Assembly (NCBI GenBank): GCA_037178675.1 | Contig: JAYMGJ010000622.1 | Location: forward strand, 1 to 64,000 | Length of the DNA: 64,000 nt | Origin: Scleroderma bovista | Lineage: Eukaryota; Basidiomycota; Agaricomycetes; Boletales; Sclerodermataceae | Direction: 5' to 3' | Part shown: positions 57,713-64,000 of the stretch, one piece after another | Numbering within the stretch: position 1 is the first letter of the stretch | Layout: each line of letters opens with the position of its first letter | Notes under the pieces: generated by a model | What the model saw: only the letters and a program-made list of their open reading frames with translations | What the model was told of the DNA's origin: nothing | The model's database searches: none | Made by a program: the position numbers and the translations under genes

Positions 57713-59294
57713 GCCCCTCTTTTTCCAGACCAGCAATGAACAGAGACTCTTCCCTCTGGTCCTACTTGGCTATGCAAGGATCGGCAGCAACCTTAAACCG
57801 TGGCGTCGGATCGCACTGGTAACGGCGACCAGCCCAGCCATTATCCGGATGACTGGCTCTTTGACAAGTTTCTGTTACATGATGCTCTCGATACTGCAGC
57901 GCCAGTTCGTCCTCCAGCCCAATTCCGACTACCTGCTGCATGTGACTGCCAAGCAATACTGGCTACCGGAGTTCGAGGCGCACTGGGATGACATAGATGC
58001 ACGAACGCTCATCCTGCTCCATTCGACTAGCTTTCACAAGGAAATCTGGGAGCCAACTATCCAGTGCATGTTCGAAGGTCTTGTATCATGCTCAAGTGTC
58101 TTTAAGAACGGAGACGCAGGCAATAACCCACTTAAGATCAAATGTGCTTGGGCTATTGAGTGTCCTAACCATGGGCAGTCTGCAGTGCTGAACGACACTG
58201 CACTGCAGCAGCTCCCTTATTTTCGTAACTGTAAGCTTCTCAGTTGTATGCGATTCGTCTTCTTTCACCTCGTCACTCCATCATTCGGGATGTGGCATAG
58301 TTGGATGCGAAAAATACGCTGAAGCTGTGCACTACTTCATGACCTCTGGGTCTACTTTGTCTCCACCAGTCAATTTCTCGACTCAGAAGCTTGTTGGGAT
58401 TGGGCATTCACTCGGTGGCGTAGCCATGTGTGTCACAACTTTTCTGTCCCGTTAGTATATCGCCTCATAAAGCTAAGCCTGTAGTGCCATACTCCAGACC
58501 ATTCAGCCTGTGTTCCCCTTTGAAGCGCTCGTGCTTGTCGAGCCCCTTCTTAGTCCGCAAGGTCTAAAGGCACTGCATCCGTTACAGAGACGCCTGATAC
58601 AAAGCGCGTATGATCGGCGGGATGTTTGGCCCTCGCGCGCGGACGCATTGCAGTACTTCATTGCGAGGAGAGAAATGACTCACTGGGACCCCCGCGTCCT
58701 AGAGCTTTATGTGGTATGCCGTAATCTACAGTTCAGTTAGGCACAGATTGTGATCATGGTTATCTCCAGAAATTCGGCTTGAAGTCCCGTCAAGGAACAC
58801 CGCACGAGCCAACGCTCTGCGGAGTCGGCCTCGCGTGCTCACGCGAGGAAGAAGCGGTAAGTAATTCCCTTACACTTTGCCAAGTTGTATCGATCCCATC
58901 GCTGGACAGACGATGTACCGGGACCCAACCGGGTCTAGTAGAGGGCTAGAGGCTTTGAACGAGGTTTCTCGCCGAATTCCTGTGAGCGTGATATTTGGTG
59001 GCGAAAACGACATGATGTACGTCCGGAAATCTGAGGAAGGAGTCTTGTATGGTAACTATGTCGTAGACCACATTCTGTCCAAGATGCTCTCGTGGATCGC
59101 ACTTCTAGACGTCATTTCTTGTCTGTCCACCGCATCGAAGGTGCAGGCCACTTGGTTGGTAGTTTCATTATGACTATATCATTTCCTCATTAATTGTCTA
59201 AATGCAGATTCCCCAACAAGTACCAGAGGAGTTGGGGCGTGTGATAATCGACATCCTGATGGGTTCACGTACTCGTGTAACAAGTAAATTGTGA
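57713..59294 (+). CDS. Alpha/beta hydrolase with PTS1 (Lpx1-like)
   Basis: A serine hydrolase of the alpha/beta fold. After a variable head comes FVLQPNSDYLLHVTAKQYWL, ARTLILLHSTSFHKEIWEPT (oxyanion strand), AIECPNHGQSAVLND, the nucleophile elbow LVGIGHSLGGVAM (about 58393), FPFEALVLVEPLLSPQG, MTHWDPRVLELYV, IPVSVIFGGENDMM (acid area) and, in the next exon, VQDALVDRTSRRHFLSVHRI, EGAGHL with the catalytic His, then IPQQVPEELG. The protein ends TRVTSKL, a canonical PTS1. Such PTS1-bearing fungal hydrolases include Lpx1 and the AKT2 type. The start is unsure: ATG at 57713, 57880 or 57600 are all in frame; I chose 57713. Its stop is 38 bp from that of URB1. Confidence 0.82.
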
Positions 59295-59332
59295 CTAGTG
59301 AAGCACTGATCATATCTACAACCTTGAAATCT

Positions 59333-62300
59333 TCATGAATATGTCCGTAAGATGCCAATACTTTCCTTTCGAGCCCATTCTCCTACTGGACTACCATCCT
59401 CTCCCACAATTCCTCGCCATATCAATAGTCTGCTGGTTAACGTATCCCATACGGGAGTCCTGTGATGTAGTGCCATGCTCACACGCCAAAATGCCTCCAC
59501 AATTTTACCCCATGCCAGGAATGAATTGGCGATGCTCGGTATTATATGTAAACCTTGCGCACGATGTGGTGGGCTGGGAAGCTCTCGCATTGACATGGGT
59601 ATTTCCCCCGACTGGCCACGGAGTTGGATGCTGGGCTCCAGTTGCTTGAGATAAATAACAGCGTGTCCGAGCACGGGATGAAGGTGGTGCTTGGGTGCAC
59701 CTCTCATCAAGCTCAGTCTCAAAACGAGCGTTGCAAGCTGATAAAGAATACCGGCATCATTGCCTGGAACGCAAGTGCAGTGAGCCGAGTAAATAGGTTT
59801 ACGAACTGCCATACTCACTTCCAGGCATTTGGAGAATGCACACCAGACAACGGCAGAGGGTCGCAAACCATTCGCCACCTGTCGCGCGCTCCAAATTGGA
59901 AACGTTAGCCATGACGACGATATTCTCCAAAATCCTAAGCCAGGCTATCGTTTCTCCATCCGCCCCGTCGATGAGTTGCATCTCGATCCATGACAACAAC
60001 GCGGACTTGAGTATCAGGGAGGTGCACGCTTGAGAGTTGCATGTCACGTTCGCGAGAATCTAGCCAGGTAATCGGTGGTAAATTCAGAGAAAACGTCCAT
60101 AACTTACCTCCAGAATCCCAGCACGCAATGCCTTGTCCTTCTGCGAGCCTTGGAATAAACTAGCCAGGAGATCCCACGTATGCCGACGCTTCAAAACGCA
60201 CCAGTCCGCCGTGCTTACCATTCCATCTGCCAACATTCTGATAATCCACCCTCGTTCTTTTTTCCATTCATCCGAACTGCTGTATAGCATACTGAACAAC
60301 ATCGGCACATCGCCAATATCCATCTCGGGTCGTTGAAGGAGGAAGCGAGCTGTCCGAGGGTATATAAAATTGGAAGGGTAGAAAATCGCTCGAAGTGCGT
60401 GGAGCAATATAAGTGTAGTATATGTTGGCAGACGTCGAGGCGAGTTGTTCGGGGTCGGATGCATTATGTTCTTAAGGAGATGGAGAACATACAACGTCTG
60501 TGACTTTTCCTGCATCTCCGACGTCTGATGAAGTGATCAGAGGAATCAATATACAAACGAATGTCACGAGATCCAAAGCTTTACCTGGACCCCGTCCCAA
60601 ACTAATGCAAGCTGGCAAGCGACTGCTTCTCGTATGTTGGCATCCTTGGAGGACAAGCATCGGATAAGCAGGCTGACCACGTTAGTTCGGAAGACTTTGA
60701 CCCATCCAAGTGCAGTTGTCGGCGGACACTCCACAAACGTCTGCGCAGATAAAGATGTGATGAACAGGGGGTCGTACATATGTTCATCATTAGGTCCATG
60801 CATGACACATTCTCCCCCGCCAAGACGCCTCCATGCAGGAAAGAATAGACAAGTTCGCAGCATCTTGATAGGATCAAGGTTCTGCAAGACCTCCAGGATG
60901 TTCGTGACATACGTGTCTGGTGACGATGACCACCGGGACAAGAACGGTGATACTGAGATGTGCTTCTCTGCTTCGAACAGCCTCATGATAGACAACAGCC
61001 GTGTATCCCAAGGAGACAAAGTGCCTCCATATGCTTGTACTAGGGGTTCGATATGTGAAGGTTGGCAGGCGTTAGCGGGGTGTATGTGGAAAAACACATC
61101 AAGTAGACTTGTGATTGCATTCTTTTGTAGGGAATTCCCCTCGTTACCCAAAAGCCTAAAGAAGTTTGTGTGCTGCAGGACGCTTTGCAAAAGTCGATTG
61201 ATGACAACAGGCTGTTATAATAATAAATCCCCATTCTCGGCTTGGCGAAGGCTCTCACCTTGAGTTCCACATTCTTTACCAGAGACAGTGCAAGTTCAAC
61301 TGCGGCAGGGTCATGCAAGTGACTTGTGATGATGGTAGTCATTACTGGCTCGACTAGGTGTGGCTTGAATTGGGTATCGCCTCTCGAGATATTTTCTGAT
61401 TGTGGGGACGCATTAGCTATCAATAAGTTAGATCGAAGACACTCACCGAGAATTCCAAGGGCAGTTGTGGAGTCTTCGTCGTGATCACCCGCATTGGAAA
61501 AGTGTCGAACGGCCCAGCGAAGTGCACGATCTAGGAGGGCAGTAACCAACTCTTTGCATCCAGGAACTCCTGAAACGCAGTGTACGACGTGCAAAGCTTC
61601 AAACGCAAAACTTTCTACGGGTAGCGCCTGGAACTTCAGTTGCACTGATGAGGATAGGCCAGGAAGTCGCTGGCTATACTGTTGCGTGATATAACAGATA
61701 CACTGAAGGCGTCTTAACCTCTTTTCTCCCAGAACAGGCCAATCCGAGAACAGTTGTTCCATAATACTAGAAAGCACATCTTTGTTAATTTGCGTCACTT
61801 CATCCATGTCAGATTGGGGGCAATCTAGAAAAGCAGAGAGTGTTATGGCTATGTGGTCAACAGACTGTCGTTCCCATTTCCCACTGTTCAGCCAGTTCAC
61901 GAAAGTGCGGAAAGACGCTACACGTATATAGAGCAATGTTGCGATTATCTTTGCAGTTGAGTCTGTCCAAATTTCTTTTGCGAGGTATTGGGAAATTAGA
62001 TCAGGTGGAACCAAGGCCAGGTGGCCACCTCGGTGAAAACAAGGCGCAGCGAACATAGCGGAAGATGACGAAGTAGGTAAAAGGCCGTCATGGCAGACTG
62101 GAAGCTGTGTTGCCATAGATGCTGCTATCATGTCCTCCAAGAGGGAAGATTGGGGGAGTTGTGTTTGCAATGCTAACAATCGATCGAAAGGGAAATCCGC
62201 AGAGCCTGTACCGTTGGACAGCTGGAATTGGTTGAATGCGAACAAAATCTCCTCCAGCATTTCACCCCAAATCGTCACTTGCGGACGCGAACCCTCGAAT

Positions 62301-64000
62301 AGGTCGAGGATAGTGAGAAGAACCGGAAGCTCCATGAACCTGACCCATGGCATAGTAAATCTCAGCTAATGTCGATAAATGAGACACCTCTAATTGCGAT
62401 CTGCATATCGGCTATGGCTCACCTCATCATACTGGCCGGATGAAAGTATCTGGTTCAGTGTGCTCGCCCAGTAGGTAGTAACTGGTGTCAAAAGTTTTCT
62501 ATCGTCTACATCCATGGGATCGAACGCGACGCAAATGAGTTTCTGAAGTGCTGTAAAACAAGTCAACACAGTACTGGGTTCTACCTCGTAGATGCCGAGA
62601 ACAACAACCCACCCCCATGGACCTCTGGTACAAGGTCGACTGATAGCCAGAGCGAGGACTGTACAAGAACAGTAGTCTTGAGGGTATGCATGTCCTTTTT
62701 GCTTAGATCTGTTGCTGCGCCGCCAAGCAAATCGGAAAGAAGTAATAACAAGTCTTTTGTCAGCTTTGGTCTATCTTGCGAAATTGCGACACCATGCAAT
62801 ACTAGCCGGAGCGCCCTTTCTACCTCTAAGGAAGACACGTGCCGTGAAAAAAGTGCACGCAGGAGCTTTGCCCGACATCGTACATCTCCAAGTTGGGTTT
62901 CACAGCAATGGTAGAATAACAACTCAAAGTCGATTTCAACGCAAAGCCTGCAAACAGGTCAGAAATCTTCTTAGCGCCTAGAGTAAGCAAGACCAACTCC
63001 TCTAGGGAATCCAGAATGCCTGATTCCCACAGCTGACCTTCGGAAGGATGTAAAAATTGGAGCAAGGTTTTGAGTGTAGGGTGATGGAAACGTCGGATGG
63101 TAGATGCAAGGCAGGATATTTCGGCAGGGGCAGGGGTAACATCTGCCAATCGGAGCCAATCAACCAGCTCGTAGGCACTCGTCATACGAGCGTCCTCAGA
63201 ATCCGCTATAGCCAGCAGCAAATCAGTAATATAGCGAGACTTAGGAATGAAAGGGCGGACACTAACGGACAAGTACTTGTTCAATGCGGTCGAGAAAAGT
63301 CCGAACAGAGTCATTGTTCTTTTGTTGTATGTTGCGAAGAGGGAATACTCCTAGATGACCGAGGCATGCTTCTGTGATAGATAACTCGCGACGTATGGCA
63401 CGGCTGATGCTAGGGTAGTCCTTGAAAAAACCACCACTTTCAACAGGCACCTCAAACTTTCGAACGAATGCACGCAGAGCATGGTAACCCATATCTACTT
63501 GTTTGCTTGCAAGCTTGACGACCAGCTGCCTAACAAATGTGAATACTGACAATGCCTCAGATGGCGACATCAGCCGCCCATTCACTTTTGCTAGCAGCTG
63601 CTCAAGGACGGTCATCAGAAGCGGACTGGAAAACACCTCAGTCTGCGTATCGACGGGCACAGCATCCGCGAACTGCTCGTCGTTGTCATTTGGCTGGAGC
63701 AGCTCGGACATGGCCTCCATATACCGGTAGGGTGTCTTGAGACATCGCTGAGTGCAGTCGTCAAGAAAGGTCACGACAGCGTCAACTTCGTCTGTGAGCG
63801 ATGCGCCATCGGGTGCTTCAGTGTTCGATCCTCGGCGAACAGAGCCCAAAGGAAGGGAAGCCAACCACAAGTCTACTTCATCGGGATCTTCTTGGAAGAG
63901 TACGCTCTCGGTAAGGACACGGCGGAGGAGTCTGCGCAGTGTAATGTACAGTGCAGGGACACCAGTTTTACAAAAAGTTTTCACAAGGACCTGAAAGTAG
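59333..64000 (-). CDS. URB1: Urb1/Npa1 ribosome biogenesis protein, 5' part outside the window
   Basis: Urb1/Npa1 is a very large nucleolar protein of the first pre-60S particles and a partner of Urb2. The window holds the middle and C-terminus. At the right edge an exon begins near 63990 after CTACTTTCAG, so the N-terminus lies beyond 64000. Helical blocks include PDEVDLWLASLPLGSV, LASKQVDMGYHALRAF and ISRAIRRELSITEACLGHLG. The C-terminal (NopRA1-like) part is highly characteristic: LHALRAIFYPSNFIYPRTAR, FLLQRPEMDIGDVPMLFSML, YSSSDEWKKERGWIIRMLAD, LKRRHTWDLLASLFQGSQKD, then VEAFWRVSMALHHRTPVWDT and GIVGEDGSPVGEWARKE. Stop at 59333. About ten short introns. Confidence 0.9.

Overview
The window looks like basidiomycete nuclear DNA, most likely an agaricomycete (mushroom-forming) fungus. 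Genes are compact and split by many introns of about 45-70 nt with GT..AG ends, neighbours alternate strands, and the transposons (Plavaka, a DIRS-type tyrosine-recombinase element, a Helitron, TGTCAC-type Ty3/gypsy solo LTRs) are those typical of that group. No prokaryotic or viral genome features were seen, and I found no tRNA or rRNA gene.

The window falls into two halves. From 1 to about 21.35 kb is a repeat and transposon domain. It starts with a decayed Ty3/gypsy gag/protease fragment (-), followed by a large low-complexity island. In that island a 9-bp CAGACC-type satellite (1.3-2.0 kb) and its reverse complement (4.3-6.3 kb) flank an inner pair of GTC-rich and GAC-rich arms (2.1-2.8 and 2.9-3.5 kb) that meet near a small palindrome. 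Next come a nearly full-length but broken DIRS-like element (6.9-11.5 kb), a Plavaka transposase fragment flanked by two Ty3/gypsy solo LTRs with perfect 5-bp target duplications, the N-terminal part of a Helitron protein (14.6-15.9 kb), an unidentified split gene, and an intron-containing fragment of the mRNA 3'-end processing gene RNA14 (19.0-20.0 kb). At seven places these decayed genes carry TGA where the family appears to have arginine, which fits CGA to TGA (CpG) decay.

From 21.35 kb to the right end is dense host sequence with housekeeping genes: URB2 (-), SUB2 (-), DBF2-type kinase (-), SPC25 (+), an F-box gene (-), SEC13 (+), DPM1 (-), NAA38 (+), a Sel1-repeat gene (-), PRP16 (-), mitochondrial ribosomal protein mL38 (+), a FYVE-finger gene (-), a PHD-finger gene (-), DNMT2 (+), TTI2 (-), an SCP2-type thiolase (+), a mitochondrial-carrier pseudogene (-), a small coiled-coil-like gene (-), an alpha/beta hydrolase (+) and URB1 (-, N-terminus beyond the window). 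Many pairs are divergent with 110-270 bp between start codons, or convergent with very short gaps.

Functional links: URB1 and URB2, partners in early 60S ribosome assembly, sit at the two ends of the gene block. The thiolase ends in AKL and the nearby hydrolase in SKL, both peroxisomal PTS1 signals. SUB2 and PRP16 act in splicing and mRNA export, SPC25 and DBF2 in mitosis, SEC13 and DPM1 in the secretory pathway. Exon boundaries were read by eye from family conservation and splice motifs, so gene ends are firmer than internal junctions.
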